From the NCBI RefSeq assembly GCF_002837135.1, contig NZ_NWBQ01000023.1, forward strand, positions 1-64,000: DNA of 64,000 bases, read 5' to 3'. The notes beneath the pieces were generated by a model, which was not told the DNA's origin, made no database searches, and was given only the letters and a program-made list of their open reading frames with translations. How positions within the stretch are numbered: position 1 is the stretch's first letter; every line of letters starts with the position of its first letter. This stretch comes from Macromonas bipunctata (GTDB lineage Bacteria > Pseudomonadota > Gammaproteobacteria > Burkholderiales > Burkholderiaceae_C). Of the stretch, positions 25,394 through 34,501 are shown one piece after another. Made by a program: the position numbers and the translations under genes.

Positions 25394-26641
25394 GTGTCCG
25401 ATTCCGTATCCTCCCCCCATTTGACCCAGATTGAGCGGCAAGCCTCGGGGTTCAGCCCGAGGTCTGAGCGAACAGGCCGGGACGGCCTGCTTGGTGGTAA
25501 ACTGCCTTCTGTTGCGACAACAGTTCCAAATTCTTCTTTTGCCATTAGGCAGTTGGAACCGAGCACAGAAATTTCCGGTAATTCGCCGTCCCGCATGGGA
25601 GTCCGAGAGGTAGGCGCTTTGCTGAATGAGTCGGCGCAAGCCGATGCGGTCGGGCATGGCCGTCCTGTAGAGGGAATCCCTGCCATTAATGGCGGGGAGG
25701 ATGTCAAGATTGCCACCCGCGAGAGCCGCCTGGCGCTGTGGCAGGCTGAACATGTGCAGGCCCTCCTGGCGCAGCGCGGCGCGCGCGTCGAGCTGCTGGG
25801 CATGACCACGCAGGGCGACCAGATCCTGGACCGCGCCCTGAGCAAGGTCGGCGGCAAGGGCCTGTTCGTCAAGGAGCTGGAGCTGGCGCTGGAGCAAGGC
25901 CGCGCCGACCTGGCCGTGCATTCGCTCAAGGACGTGCCCATGGAGCTGCCCGACGGCTTTGCGCTGGTCTGCGTGCTGGAGCGCGAGGACCCGCACGACG
26001 CCTGGGTCTCGCCGCACTGCGCCGGGCTGGCCGATCTGCCGCCCCAGGCGGTGGTGGGCACCTCCAGCCTGCGCCGCGTGGTGCTGCTGCGCGCCGCCTT
26101 GCAGGCCTTGGGCCGCGACGATGTGCGCATCGAGCCGCTGCGCGGCAACCTCGACACCCGCTTGCGCAAGCTCGACGAAGGCCAGTACCACGCCATTGTG
26201 CTGGCGGCGGCGGGCCTCAAGCGCCTGGGGCTGGCGCAGCGCATCCGCCACGTGTTCTCGCCCGACGAGATGCTGCCCGCCGCCGGGCAGGGTGCGCTGG
26301 GCATTGAAATCCGCCAGCAGCGCCGCGACGTGCAAGACCTGCTGGCCCCGCTGGCGCACATGCCCACCTGGCTGGCGGTGGCGGCGGAGCGCACCGTCTC
26401 GCGCAGCATGGGCGGCAGCTGTTCCATGCCGCTGGCCGCGTTTGCCACCTGGGCCGGCGACGGCGCGCAACTGCAACTGCGCGCCGCCTGGGGCGATGTG
26501 GACGGCCAGCTGCCGCTGGTGCAGGTGAGCGTGACCGGCCCCGTGGCCTCCCTGGCCGAGGCCGAGGCGCTGGGCCAGCGCGCCGCTGCGCTGCTGTGCG
26601 CACAGGGTGCCCAGCCCGCAACGCCAGCCCCGTTGGCATGA
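25394..26641 (+). CDS. hemC: Porphobilinogen deaminase with 94-residue in-frame insertion
   Basis: Builds hydroxymethylbilane from four porphobilinogens in heme synthesis. The catalytic domains are intact: [35 protein letters not shown] (catalytic aspartate), [13 protein letters not shown], and [12 protein letters not shown] (cysteine that holds the dipyrromethane cofactor). The likely start is GTG at 25394 ([11 protein letters not shown]); bases 25426-25707 then insert 94 codons, after which IATRES resumes. Removing them gives 321 residues, the family length, with LT joined directly to IATRES as in relatives. An ATG at 25595 lies inside the insert and is an alternative start. hemD overlaps by 4 bp. 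Confidence 0.85.
   Translation: MSDSVSSPHLTQIERQASGFSPRSERTGRDGLLGGKLPSVATTVPNSSFAIRQLEPSTEISGNSPSRMGVREVGALLNESAQADAVGHGRPVEGIPAINGGEDVKIATRESRLALWQAEHVQALLAQRGARVELLGMTTQGDQILDRALSKVGGKGLFVKELELALEQGRADLAVHSLKDVPMELPDGFALVCVLEREDPHDAWVSPHCAGLADLPPQAVVGTSSLRRVVLLRAALQALGRDDVRIEPLRGNLDTRLRKLDEGQYHAIVLAAAGLKRLGLAQRIRHVFSPDEMLPAAGQGALGIEIRQQRRDVQDLLAPLAHMPTWLAVAAERTVSRSMGGSCSMPLAAFATWAGDGAQLQLRAAWGDVDGQLPLVQVSVTGPVASLAEAEALGQRAAALLCAQGAQPATPAPLA
25426..25707 (+). mobile_element. Small non-autonomous IS200/IS605-like element (PATE-type) in hemC
   Basis: 282 bp lying between TTGAC (25421-25425) and GATTGCC. Its removal restores a standard hemC frame. Near the left end is the hairpin CCTCGGGGTTCAGCCCGAGG; near the right end is the 9-bp stem CCCTGCCAT / ATGGCGGGG (25678-25697), followed by GAGGATGTCAA. 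Subterminal hairpins, insertion 3' of TTGAC, no convincing target duplication, and a right end of the GGGGAGGATGTCAA type are what I recall for tnpB elements of the IS200/IS605 superfamily. No transposase or intact tnpB is present. Family assignment is from memory. Confidence 0.65.
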
Positions 26642-27477
26642 CACCAGCCGTGCCCAGGCCGCGCATCATCGTCACGCGTCCGGCGCACGAGGCCGCGCAG
26701 TGGCTGGCTTGGCTGCACGCCGCCGGCTGGCCCGCGCAGGCGTGGCCGCTGATCGACATCGGCCCAGCGCCCGATGAGGCCGCGCTGGCGCAACGCCGCG
26801 CCGAGCTGTGCCAAGGTGGGTACGACGCCGCCATGTTCGTCAGCCCGCAGGCGGTGCGCGGTTTTTTTGGGGATGACAGCGCCACTGGGTGTGCCTGGCC
26901 CGCTGACGTGCGCGCCTGGGCGCCGGGGCCGGGCACGGCGCGTGCGCTGCAGGCCGCCGGCGTGCCGCTGCAAGCCATCGACGCGCCCGCGCCCGACGCG
27001 CCGCAATTCGATTCCGAAGCTCTGTGGACGCAGGTGGCATTCCAGGTGCGACCCGGCCACCGCCTGCTGCTGGTGCGCGGCTTGTCGCAGACCGCAGCCG
27101 ATGCACCGCCCACCCCGGCCACCGCTGGCCAGCAAGGCCATGGCCGCGACTGGCTGGCGCAACGCTGTCAGGCGCAGGGCGGCGCGGTGGTGTATGGTGT
27201 GGCCTACCAGCGCCGCGCCCCGGTGTGGGACGCAGCCCGCTGCGCCCAGGCCCTGCAGGCGCTGCAAGACGGCAGCGTGTGGCTGCTGAGCAGCTCCGAG
27301 GCCTTGGCGCACCTGGCCGCGCTGCTGCCCGCCAGCGCCCCGTGGGCCCGGATGCGCGCCTTGGCCACCCACCCCCGCATTGCCCAGGCCGCGCAGGCGT
27401 TGGGCGTGGGTGCGGTCCACACCAGCCGCCCGGCGTGGCCCGACGTGCGGCGCAGCCTTGAAGAATTGTTGTCCTGA
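26638..27477 (+). CDS. hemD: Uroporphyrinogen-III synthase
   Basis: 279 residues; the ATG at 26638 overlaps the hemC stop (ATGA). HemD proteins are poorly conserved, but [23 protein letters not shown] at the start, [16 protein letters not shown], and the C-terminal [18 protein letters not shown] fit the family. It closes hydroxymethylbilane to uroporphyrinogen III. Position after hemC and before hemX supports the call. Confidence 0.92.
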   Translation: MTPAVPRPRIIVTRPAHEAAQWLAWLHAAGWPAQAWPLIDIGPAPDEAALAQRRAELCQGGYDAAMFVSPQAVRGFFGDDSATGCAWPADVRAWAPGPGTARALQAAGVPLQAIDAPAPDAPQFDSEALWTQVAFQVRPGHRLLLVRGLSQTAADAPPTPATAGQQGHGRDWLAQRCQAQGGAVVYGVAYQRRAPVWDAARCAQALQALQDGSVWLLSSSEALAHLAALLPASAPWARMRALATHPRIAQAAQALGVGAVHTSRPAWPDVRRSLEELLS

Positions 27478-27483
27478 TCGCTT

Positions 27484-28674
27484 ATGGCTTCCTCTGCTAC
27501 TGACCCCTCTGCCGTGCTGCCCCCGGTGGCACCCGCTTCGCCGACGCCGCCACCTACCCCCGCCGCGCCGGTGGCTGCCCCCGTGGCACCGCCCGCGCGC
27601 AACACCGGCGCGGTGGTGGTGGCGTGGCTGGCGTTGGGTGCTGCCGCTGGCGCGCTGGCCGTGAGCGTGAGCCTGTGGAGCAAGCTCGACCAGGCCCAGC
27701 AGGAGCTGGCGCGGCGCAGCACCGACACCCTGGCCCAGGCCAGCGCGGCGCGCTCGGTGGCGGCGCAGTCCCAGGCCCTGACGCAAGACCTGCAGGCCCG
27801 CCTGGGCGTGGCCGAGGTCAAGATCTCCGAAGTCACGCTGCAGCGCAGCCAACTGGAGGAGCTGATGCAAAGCCTGTCGCGTTCGCGCGACGACAGCCTG
27901 CTGCAAGACCTTGAATCCACGCTGCAACTGGCGCAGCAGCAAAGCCAGCTCACTGGCAGCGCGCAGCCGCTGATCTCGGCGCTGCAGGCCGCCGACCAGC
28001 GCATTGCGCGCAGCGTGCAGCCGCGCCTCAACCCGGTGCAAAAGGCCATCGTGCGCGACATCGAGCGCCTGCAGACCGCCGCGCTGATGGATCTGCCCGT
28101 GCTGGCCGAGCGCATCGACGCGCTGGTGCGCCAGATTGACGAGCTGCCGCTGGTCAACGGCTTGGCCGCGCCGGCGGTGGCGCCCGTGCCCGCTCCGGCT
28201 GCGTCCGCCAGCGGCACCAAGTCGGCCTCGGTGTACGCGTCGGGCACCTCGGGCACCGACGCCGCCTCCGTGCTGTCGCAGTGGTGGGTGCAGTACAGCC
28301 AGGTGGCGCTGGCCTGGGTGCAGCCGTGGCTGGACGCGGTGCAGCAGCGCACCGGCCAGCTGGTGCGCGTCAGCCGCCTGGACCACCCCGAGGCCGCACT
28401 GCTGGCGCCCGAGCAGGGCTTCTTCCTGCGCGAGAACCTCAAGCTCAAGCTGCTCAACACCCGCTTGGCGCTGCTGTCGCGCCAGACCGAGACCGTGCGC
28501 ACCGACCTGCAGGCCACCGACGCGCTGCTGCAACGCTACTTCGACCCCCAGGCCAAGGCCACCGTGCAGGCGCGGGCCGCGCTGGCGCGCCTGCAGCAAG
28601 ACCTCAAGCAGACCGCCCAGCCCCGGCCCGACGAGACCCTGGGCGCCCTGGCCGCCGTGATCGCCAGCCACTAA
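27484..28674 (+). CDS. hemX: HemX family inner-membrane protein
   Basis: 396 residues. An N-terminal proline/alanine-rich segment precedes one membrane helix (AVVVAWLALGAAAGALAVSVSLW, residues about 42-64), then a long periplasmic coiled coil (LDQAQQELARRSTDTL onward). The family is often labelled uroporphyrinogen-III C-methyltransferase, but it lacks the SAM-binding methyltransferase domain. Its role in heme synthesis is unclear; it is named by position and the HemX family pattern. Confidence 0.9.
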   Translation: MASSATDPSAVLPPVAPASPTPPPTPAAPVAAPVAPPARNTGAVVVAWLALGAAAGALAVSVSLWSKLDQAQQELARRSTDTLAQASAARSVAAQSQALTQDLQARLGVAEVKISEVTLQRSQLEELMQSLSRSRDDSLLQDLESTLQLAQQQSQLTGSAQPLISALQAADQRIARSVQPRLNPVQKAIVRDIERLQTAALMDLPVLAERIDALVRQIDELPLVNGLAAPAVAPVPAPAASASGTKSASVYASGTSGTDAASVLSQWWVQYSQVALAWVQPWLDAVQQRTGQLVRVSRLDHPEAALLAPEQGFFLRENLKLKLLNTRLALLSRQTETVRTDLQATDALLQRYFDPQAKATVQARAALARLQQDLKQTAQPRPDETLGALAAVIASH

Positions 28675-28693
28675 CGCCCAGGAGCAGCACAAC

Positions 28694-29977
28694 ATGAAAG
28701 GCATTTTTGGCTGGCTGGCGCTGGCGGCGGTGGCGGTGGCGCTGGCCCTGCTGATGGGGCAGAACCACGCCAGCGTGACCCTGTTCTGGTCGCCGCACCG
28801 CATCGACGTCTCGTTCAACCTGGCCCTGTTTGGCCTGCTGCTGCTGTTCGGGCTGTTCTACGCCGCCTTGCGCGCGGGCGCCTTGCTGCGTCAGCTGCCC
28901 GAGCGGGCGCGGCGCTGGCGCGGCCTGCAGCGCGAACGTGCGGCCATGGGCGCGGTGTTCGATGCGCTGGCGCTGCACATGGCGGGCCGCTTCAAGCGCG
29001 CCAACACCGCCGCCCAGCACGCCATCGGGCAACTGCACGCCATGCAGGCCCAGCCCGCCTTTGTGCAGCGCGAACAGGCGCTGGTGCTGGCGCAGTGGCT
29101 GGCCGCCGAAAGCGCGCACAGTCTGGGCGATGCCGCCCAGCGCGACCAGTGGCTGCACGACATCGGTCAGCACCTGGGCCCCACGCCCGAAGAACCCATG
29201 TGGGAGGCCGTGCAGCTGCGCGCCGTGCGCTGGGCGCTGGACGACCGCGACGCCCAAGCCGCCCAAGACCGGCTGGCGGCGCTCACGCCCGGCGCGGCGC
29301 GGCGCATCCTGAGCGTGCGCCTCAAGCTGCAACTGGCGCGCCTGCAGCACGACGCCGCCACCGCCATCGACGCCGCCCGTGCGCTGGCCAAGCACCACGC
29401 CAGCCCGCCCGACGACAGCGCTGGCACCGCCCTGCACGACGTGATGCTCGAAGCCGTGCAACACCCGCATCAACCGGCCCAGGTGCTGCAACTGTGGGCC
29501 GACCTGCCCACGCCCGAGCGCCACCGCCCCGACTGGGCGCTGGCCGTGGCCGACCGCTGGCGCCAACTGCGCGAGCAAGACCCCGCCCACGAACCCAGCG
29601 TGCAGGAATGGCGCCTGCACCAAGACCTGCTGCAAACCCTGTGGCGCGACTACGCCGACCTTAACGCCAGCGCCCAGCAGCGCCTGGTGGCGCACCTGCA
29701 AGCCGCGTGGCCGCAACTCGACGAGAACTGGCTGGGCCAGATCGACGCCCTGCAGCGCGAGCACCCCGGCAACCCCGGCCTGCACTACCTAGCGGGCCTG
29801 CTGTGCCGCCAGCGTCAGCAACCCGACGCCGCCAGCCAGCACCTGAGCCAGGCCGGCGCCGCCCTGATTGACGCCACCCTGCGCCGCCGCGCCTGGCGCG
29901 CCGTGGCCGAACTGGCGCACGAGCGCGGCGACACCGCCGCCGCCCTGGCCGCCTGGCAGCAGGCTGCCCAGGACTGA
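28694..29977 (+). CDS. hemY: HemY-family membrane TPR protein
   Basis: 427 residues. Two N-terminal membrane segments (GWLALAAVAVALALLMGQN and LALFGLLLLFGLFYAALRAG) define the HemY_N domain; the rest is TPR-like helical repeats ending ALAAWQQAAQD. The protein stands at the end of hemCDXY as in other proteobacteria and is thought to assist heme synthesis at the membrane. It is not protoporphyrinogen oxidase despite the shared symbol. GGAG lies shortly upstream of the ATG. Confidence 0.9.
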   Translation: MKGIFGWLALAAVAVALALLMGQNHASVTLFWSPHRIDVSFNLALFGLLLLFGLFYAALRAGALLRQLPERARRWRGLQRERAAMGAVFDALALHMAGRFKRANTAAQHAIGQLHAMQAQPAFVQREQALVLAQWLAAESAHSLGDAAQRDQWLHDIGQHLGPTPEEPMWEAVQLRAVRWALDDRDAQAAQDRLAALTPGAARRILSVRLKLQLARLQHDAATAIDAARALAKHHASPPDDSAGTALHDVMLEAVQHPHQPAQVLQLWADLPTPERHRPDWALAVADRWRQLREQDPAHEPSVQEWRLHQDLLQTLWRDYADLNASAQQRLVAHLQAAWPQLDENWLGQIDALQREHPGNPGLHYLAGLLCRQRQQPDAASQHLSQAGAALIDATLRRRAWRAVAELAHERGDTAAALAAWQQAAQD

Positions 29978-30033
29978 CGCCGCCACCACCATCCGCTGCG
30001 GCCCCACTGCATGGGCGCGGTATGCTTGCGCCC

Positions 30034-30765
30034 ATGCAACTGCAAGACATTCTCTACTCCCAAGGTTTTGGCACCCGCCGCGTCTGCTGCGGGCTGGTGC
30101 AGCAAGGCCTGGTCACCGTGGGCACGCCCCCTGTGCCGTGTACCGACCCCACCGAAGACTTCGACCCCCAAGGCCTGGCCTACACCGTGCAGGGCCAGCC
30201 GTGGCAGTACCAGGAGCACGCCTACCTGATGCTGCACAAGCCCACCGGGCACGAGTGCTCGCAAAAACCCAGCGCGTGGCCCAGCATCTACACCCTGCTG
30301 CCTGCGCCGCTGCGCGCGCGCCCTTCCGGCGCCGCCTGCGGGGTGCAAGCCGTGGGACGGCTGGACCAGGACACCACCGGCCTGCTGCTGCTGTCCGACG
30401 ACGGCAAGTTCATCCACCGCCTGTCCTCGCCCAAGCACCACGTGCCCAAGGTGTACCTGGCCACCTGCAAGCACCCCATCACCCCGGCGATGGTGGACAA
30501 GCTGCTGGCCGGCGTGGTGCTGGACGACGACCCCAAGCCCGTCCAGGCCGCCGCCTGCCGCGCGCTGGACGAGCACACGCTGGAACTCACGCTGACCGAA
30601 GGCAAATACCACCAAGTCAAGCGCATGGTGGCGGCGGTGAGCAACCGCGTCGAGGCCCTGCACCGCAGCCGCATAGGCCGCATCGACCTGCCCGCCGACC
30701 TGCCTCCGGGCGGCTGGCGCTGGCTCACGCCCGACGAAGTGGCGGGCCTGGTCGCACGCCAATAA
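30034..30765 (+). CDS. rsuA: 16S rRNA pseudouridine(516) synthase-like, RsuA family
   Basis: 243 residues from the ATG at 30034 (another ATG at 30022). An N-terminal S4 domain (MQLQDILYSQGFGTRRVCCG) is followed by the pseudouridine synthase domain with catalytic aspartate in VGRLDQDTTGLLLLSDDG and the end motif TEGKYHQVKRMVAAVSNRVEALHRSRIG. This is the RsuA/RluB/RluE/RluF group; length and S4 layout favour RsuA, but RluE/F-like specificity cannot be excluded. Confidence 0.88.
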   Translation: MQLQDILYSQGFGTRRVCCGLVQQGLVTVGTPPVPCTDPTEDFDPQGLAYTVQGQPWQYQEHAYLMLHKPTGHECSQKPSAWPSIYTLLPAPLRARPSGAACGVQAVGRLDQDTTGLLLLSDDGKFIHRLSSPKHHVPKVYLATCKHPITPAMVDKLLAGVVLDDDPKPVQAAACRALDEHTLELTLTEGKYHQVKRMVAAVSNRVEALHRSRIGRIDLPADLPPGGWRWLTPDEVAGLVARQ

Positions 30766-30835
30766 CACGCCACAACGCCCGCCCGCCACCCACCTTGCCC
30801 AGCGCCCACCCGGCGCGCCGTTGTATGCTTGCCGC

Positions 30836-31798
30836 ATGCGTTTACTGATCGACTCCTTCTGGCGCGCCGCCGCCTATTGCCTGCACCCGCGCGTGGTGCT
30901 GTTGTCGGTGCTGCCGGTGCTGCTGATGGCGGGCACCGCGCTGGGCCTGGCCTACCTGTACTGGGACACCGCCGTGGACACCGTGCGGCTGTGGCTGGAG
31001 GGCTGGTCGCTGGTGCAGTCGCTGCTGCTGTGGCTCGAATCGGTGGGGGCGGGGCAGTTGCGCAGCGTGTTTGCGCCGCTGCTGGTGCTGGTGCTCGTCA
31101 CGCCAGTGCTGGTGGTGCTGGCGCTGCTGGTGGTGGGCTTGTTCATGACGCCGGCCATGGTCTCGCTGGTCGCGCAGCGCCGCTTTGGGCACCTGCAGCG
31201 CCAGGGCCAGGCCGGGTTCTGGGGCAGTGTGGCGTGGTCGCTGGGCTCCACCGTGCTGGCGCTGCTGATGCTGGCCGCCTCCATGCCGCTGTGGCTGCTG
31301 CCGCCGCTGGTGCTGCTGTTTCCGCCGCTCATCTGGGGCTGGCTCACCTACCGCGTGTTTGCGTTTGATGCGCTGGCCGACCACGCCACCACCGCCGAGC
31401 GCAACGCCCTGCTGGCCCAGCACCGCCTGACGCTGCTGGTGATGGGCGTGGCGTGCGGCTTTCTGGGCGCGGCCCCCAGCGTGCTGTGGGCCTCGGGCGC
31501 GTTCTTTGTGGCGCTGGCGCCGCTGCTGGTACCTGCGGCGGTGTGGGTCTATGCGCTGGTGTTTGCGTTCTCGTCGCTGTGGTTTGCGCACTTTTTGCTG
31601 GCCGCGCTGGACGAACACCGCCGCCGCTTGGCCCCGCCCACCCCGGTGCCCGACGCCGCCGCACAGGCGGTGCAGGACGCCCCCGCCGCCGACCTCTTTC
31701 CCGCTGCCGCCACCGGTACAGCCGGCGTAGGCACCGTGGCCGCCACTGGCCCGGCGGTGCCCGATGTCATCGACGTCACGCCCCGCGCCCTGCACTGA
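30836..31798 (+). CDS. EI24/CysZ-like integral membrane protein
   Basis: 320 residues. At least four hydrophobic segments (VVLLSVLPVLLMAGTALGLA, LLVLVLVTPVLVVLALLVVG, STVLALLMLAASMPLWLLPP, LVMGVACGFLGAAPSVLW) and the central FMTPAMVSLVAQRRFG pattern match the EI24 domain. CysZ of this family imports sulfate, but many members are of unknown function. The start is the second ATG. The cytoplasmic tail is a low-complexity P/A/T sequence. Confidence 0.8.
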   Translation: MRLLIDSFWRAAAYCLHPRVVLLSVLPVLLMAGTALGLAYLYWDTAVDTVRLWLEGWSLVQSLLLWLESVGAGQLRSVFAPLLVLVLVTPVLVVLALLVVGLFMTPAMVSLVAQRRFGHLQRQGQAGFWGSVAWSLGSTVLALLMLAASMPLWLLPPLVLLFPPLIWGWLTYRVFAFDALADHATTAERNALLAQHRLTLLVMGVACGFLGAAPSVLWASGAFFVALAPLLVPAAVWVYALVFAFSSLWFAHFLLAALDEHRRRLAPPTPVPDAAAQAVQDAPAADLFPAAATGTAGVGTVAATGPAVPDVIDVTPRALH

Positions 31799-31864
31799 AC
31801 GGCGCACCGTATTGCACCGCGTATCGCACCAAAATCACCACTTTTCAACCAAGAGCCTGTCACC

Positions 31865-32716
31865 ATGAGCCTGTCTGCTTCCCCTGCGGCCACCAGCCCG
31901 ACCCCGGCGTTTGGCCTCATCATCGTGGGCGATGAAATCCTGTCGGGCAAGCGCACCGACAAACACCTGCCCAAAGTCATCGAACTGCTGGCCGCGCGGG
32001 GCCTGAGCCTGTCGTGGATGAAGCTGGTGGGCGACGACCGCCCGCGCATCACCGCCGCGCTGCGCGAAGCGTTTGCCAGCGGCGACGTGGTGTTCTCGTG
32101 CGGCGGCATTGGTGCCACGCCCGACGACCACACCCGCCAGTGCGCCGCCGCCGCGCTGGGCGTGGAGCTGGCGCTGCACCCGCGGGCCCGCGATCTCATC
32201 ATCGAGCGCATGCAGGACATTGCGCGCGAGCAGGGCCAGCCGTTCGAGCCCGGGCGCGACGACAACGTGCACCGCCTCAACATGGGTGTGTTCCCGGCCG
32301 GGGCCAGCATCATCCCCAACCCGTACAACAAGATTCCGGGCTTTACCTGCGCCGGGGCGGGCGGGGGGGCGGTGCATTTCGTGCCGGGCTTTCCGGTGAT
32401 GGCGTGGCCGATGATCGAGTGGGTGCTCGACACCCAGTACGTGCCGCACCTGCGCACCGTGCAGCGCCAGGAGCGTTCGGTGATCGTGATGGGTGCGATG
32501 GAAGCCAGCCTCACGCCGCTGATGGAGCAGCTCGAAGCCCAGCACCCCGGCATCAAGGTCTTTAGCCTGCCCAGCGTGGACCACCCGCAGTACGGGCGCC
32601 ACATCGAGCTGGGCCTCAAGGGCGAGGTGGCGGCGGTGCAGGCCGCCTGGCCCGCCCTGCTGCAAGGCCTGCACGCGCACAACGCCCGCCTTGGCCCCGA
32701 AATGGTGCGATCATGA
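31865..32716 (+). CDS. CinA N-terminal (MoaB/MogA-like) domain protein
   Basis: 283 residues. GLIIVGDEILSGKRTDKHLP, VVFSCGGIGATPDDHTRQCA and VHFVPGFPVMAWPMIEW are the molybdopterin-binding-like fold of the CinA N-terminal domain, otherwise called competence/damage-inducible protein A. The C-terminal amidase domain of full CinA is absent, which is common in betaproteobacteria. Its end lies in the region with the glnA enhancer, 218 bp before glnA. Confidence 0.88.
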   Translation: MSLSASPAATSPTPAFGLIIVGDEILSGKRTDKHLPKVIELLAARGLSLSWMKLVGDDRPRITAALREAFASGDVVFSCGGIGATPDDHTRQCAAAALGVELALHPRARDLIIERMQDIAREQGQPFEPGRDDNVHRLNMGVFPAGASIIPNPYNKIPGFTCAGAGGGAVHFVPGFPVMAWPMIEWVLDTQYVPHLRTVQRQERSVIVMGAMEASLTPLMEQLEAQHPGIKVFSLPSVDHPQYGRHIELGLKGEVAAVQAAWPALLQGLHAHNARLGPEMVRS

Positions 32717-32735
32717 TGGCACCAAAACCATGCGC

Positions 32736-32754
32736 ATGCACTACAAAAGTGCAT
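32736..32754. promoter_or_regulatory. NtrC enhancer site upstream of glnA
   Basis: ATGCACTACAAAAGTGCAT is a perfect 7-bp dyad with a 5-bp centre, matching the NtrC consensus (TGCAC-N7-GTGCA). It is centred about 150 bp before the predicted sigma54 start. A weaker half-matching site (GCACCAAAACCATGCGC) lies just before it at 32719-32735. ntrB and ntrC are encoded downstream. Confidence 0.75.
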
Positions 32755-32871
32755 TCGTGCGGCGTGGCATTTCTGCCCCTGCGCCCCCGTGGCCGCCACG
32801 GGTGGCACGTGCAACAATAGAGGCTGTTTTTTCCCGTCGCTGCCCGCGCGCGGTGGCCCGGCCAGACAACC

Positions 32872-32888
32872 TGGCACGGTTGCTGCTT
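32872..32888 (+). promoter_or_regulatory. sigma54-type promoter of glnA
   Basis: TGGCACGGTTGCTGCTT has GG (32873-32874) and GC (32885-32886) at the -24/-12 spacing; the -12 block reads CTGC rather than TTGC. It predicts a start about 37 bp before the glnA ATG. No equally good sigma70 promoter was evident in 32717-32934. Confidence 0.65.
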
Positions 32889-32934
32889 ACAGGTAACGCA
32901 ATTCCTTACCCCGTTCCAGTCCAGGAGAATTCTG

Positions 32935-34350
32935 ATGGCCAAGACCGTTGCAGACGTGATGCAAATGGTGAAGGACAACGACGTCAAGTTCGTTGACTTC
33001 CGCTTTACCGACACCCGTGGCAAACAGCACCACACCACGGTGCCGGTGTCCCACTTTGACGAAGACAAGTTCCAGTCGGGCCACGCCTTTGACGGTTCGT
33101 CCATCGCGGGCTGGAAGGGCATTGAAGCGTCGGACATGCAGCTGATTCCCGACCCCAACAGCGCCAACATCGATCCGTTCTTTGAAGAGCCGACCCTGAT
33201 CCTGACCTGCGACGTGATCGAGCCCAGCGACGGCAAGGCCTACGAGCGCGACCCGCGCTCCATCGCCAAGCGCGCCGAGTCCTACCTCAAGGCCTCTGGC
33301 CTGGGCGACACCGCCTTCTTCGGCCCCGAACCTGAATTCTTCATCTTTGACGGCGTGCGCTGGAGCACCGAACCCGGCCACACCTTCTACAAGATCGACG
33401 AGTACGAAGCGCCGTGGAACACCGGCGCCGAGATCGACGGCGGCAACAAGGGCCACCGTCCGACCGTCAAGGGTGGCTACTTCCCGGTGCCGCCGGTGGA
33501 CAGCACGCAAGACATGCGCGCTGAAATGTCGCTGCTGCTCGAATCGCTGGGCATTCCGGTCGAAGTGTTCCACCACGAAGTGGCGGGCGCCGGCCAGAAC
33601 GAGATCGGCACCCGCTTCTCCACCCTGGTGGAACGCGCCGACTGGACCATGCTGCAAAAGTACGTGATCCACAACGTGGCCCACCGCTATGGCAAGACCG
33701 CCACTTTCATGCCCAAGCCTTACGCTGGCGACAACGGCAGCGGTATGCACGTCCACCAATCGGTGTGGAAAGACGGCAAGAACCTGTTTGCCGGTGACGG
33801 CTACGCTGGCCTGAGCGACTTTGCGCTGTACTACATCGGCGGCATCATCAAGCACGCCCGTGCCCTCAACGCCATCACCAACCCCGGTACCAACAGCTAC
33901 CGCCGTCTGGTGCCGCACTTCGAGGCCCCGGTCAAGCTGGCCTACTCGGCCAAGAACCGCTCCGCTTCCATCCGCATCCCGTACGTGGCCAACCCCAAGG
34001 GCCGCCGCGTCGAGGCGCGCTTCCCCGATCCGCTGATGAACCCGTACCTGGGTTTTGCCGCGCTGCTGATGGCCGGTCTGGACGGCGTGGAAAACAAGAT
34101 CCACCCGGGCGAAGCCGCCACCAAGGACTTGTACCACCTGCCGCCGGAAGAGGACAAGCTGGTGCCGACCGTGTGCTCCAGCCTGGACCAGGCGCTGGAA
34201 GCCTTGGACAAGGACCGCGCCTTCCTGACCAAGGGTGGTGTGTTCACCGACTCCATGCTCGACGCCTACATCGAGCTCAAGATGGGCGAAGTGACCCGCG
34301 GCCGCATCGAAGTGGCGCCGGTCGAGTACGACATGTACTACAGCCTGTGA
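32935..34350 (+). CDS. glnA: Glutamine synthetase, type I
   Basis: 471 residues, full length. [14 protein letters not shown] and [17 protein letters not shown] at the start, the metal-binding [28 protein letters not shown], and [18 protein letters not shown] are all intact. The adenylylation tyrosine is in [11 protein letters not shown] near residue 400. It makes glutamine from glutamate and ammonia. AGGAG stands 8 bp ahead of the ATG. Upstream sigma54 and NtrC sites and downstream ntrBC indicate nitrogen control; a strong terminator follows directly. Confidence 0.98.
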   Translation: MAKTVADVMQMVKDNDVKFVDFRFTDTRGKQHHTTVPVSHFDEDKFQSGHAFDGSSIAGWKGIEASDMQLIPDPNSANIDPFFEEPTLILTCDVIEPSDGKAYERDPRSIAKRAESYLKASGLGDTAFFGPEPEFFIFDGVRWSTEPGHTFYKIDEYEAPWNTGAEIDGGNKGHRPTVKGGYFPVPPVDSTQDMRAEMSLLLESLGIPVEVFHHEVAGAGQNEIGTRFSTLVERADWTMLQKYVIHNVAHRYGKTATFMPKPYAGDNGSGMHVHQSVWKDGKNLFAGDGYAGLSDFALYYIGGIIKHARALNAITNPGTNSYRRLVPHFEAPVKLAYSAKNRSASIRIPYVANPKGRRVEARFPDPLMNPYLGFAALLMAGLDGVENKIHPGEAATKDLYHLPPEEDKLVPTVCSSLDQALEALDKDRAFLTKGGVFTDSMLDAYIELKMGEVTRGRIEVAPVEYDMYYSL

Positions 34351-34378
34351 TCTGACGTCACGCTGTAAGTGCAAGGGA

Positions 34379-34407
34379 AAAAAGGGACGGGCAACCGTCC
34401 CTTTTTT
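34379..34407 (+). terminator. Terminator after glnA
   Basis: AAAGGGACGG / CCGTCCCTTT stem with a GCAA tetraloop, followed by TTTT; 28 bp after the glnA stop. It separates glnA from the next genes, so ntrBC probably have their own promoter or rely on readthrough. Confidence 0.92.
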
Positions 34408-34501
34408 GTGTCCGCCGCATCCAGGCGCGGATGCTGCACAATTGCCGCTGAAACGTGTACCGTGGTGGCTGGCGTGCAGCCGGGGCAGGGAGGAGCAGCA
34501 G

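Noticed and set aside
25701-25712. ATG at 25701 as the native hemC start with a one-base frameshift
   Set aside because: Considered first because GGGGAGG precedes it, but the in-frame insertion model explains the start, length and junction without any frameshift.
25428-25712. AGATTG at 25428-25433 and 25707-25712 as a target-site duplication
   Set aside because: A cleaner junction is obtained with an IS200/IS605-type insertion after TTGAC without duplication; the 6-bp match may be chance.
32820-32880. TGGCACGTGCAACAATAG (about 32801) as the sigma54 promoter of glnA
   Set aside because: GG is present but the -12 GC is not at the right distance; the site at 32872 fits better.
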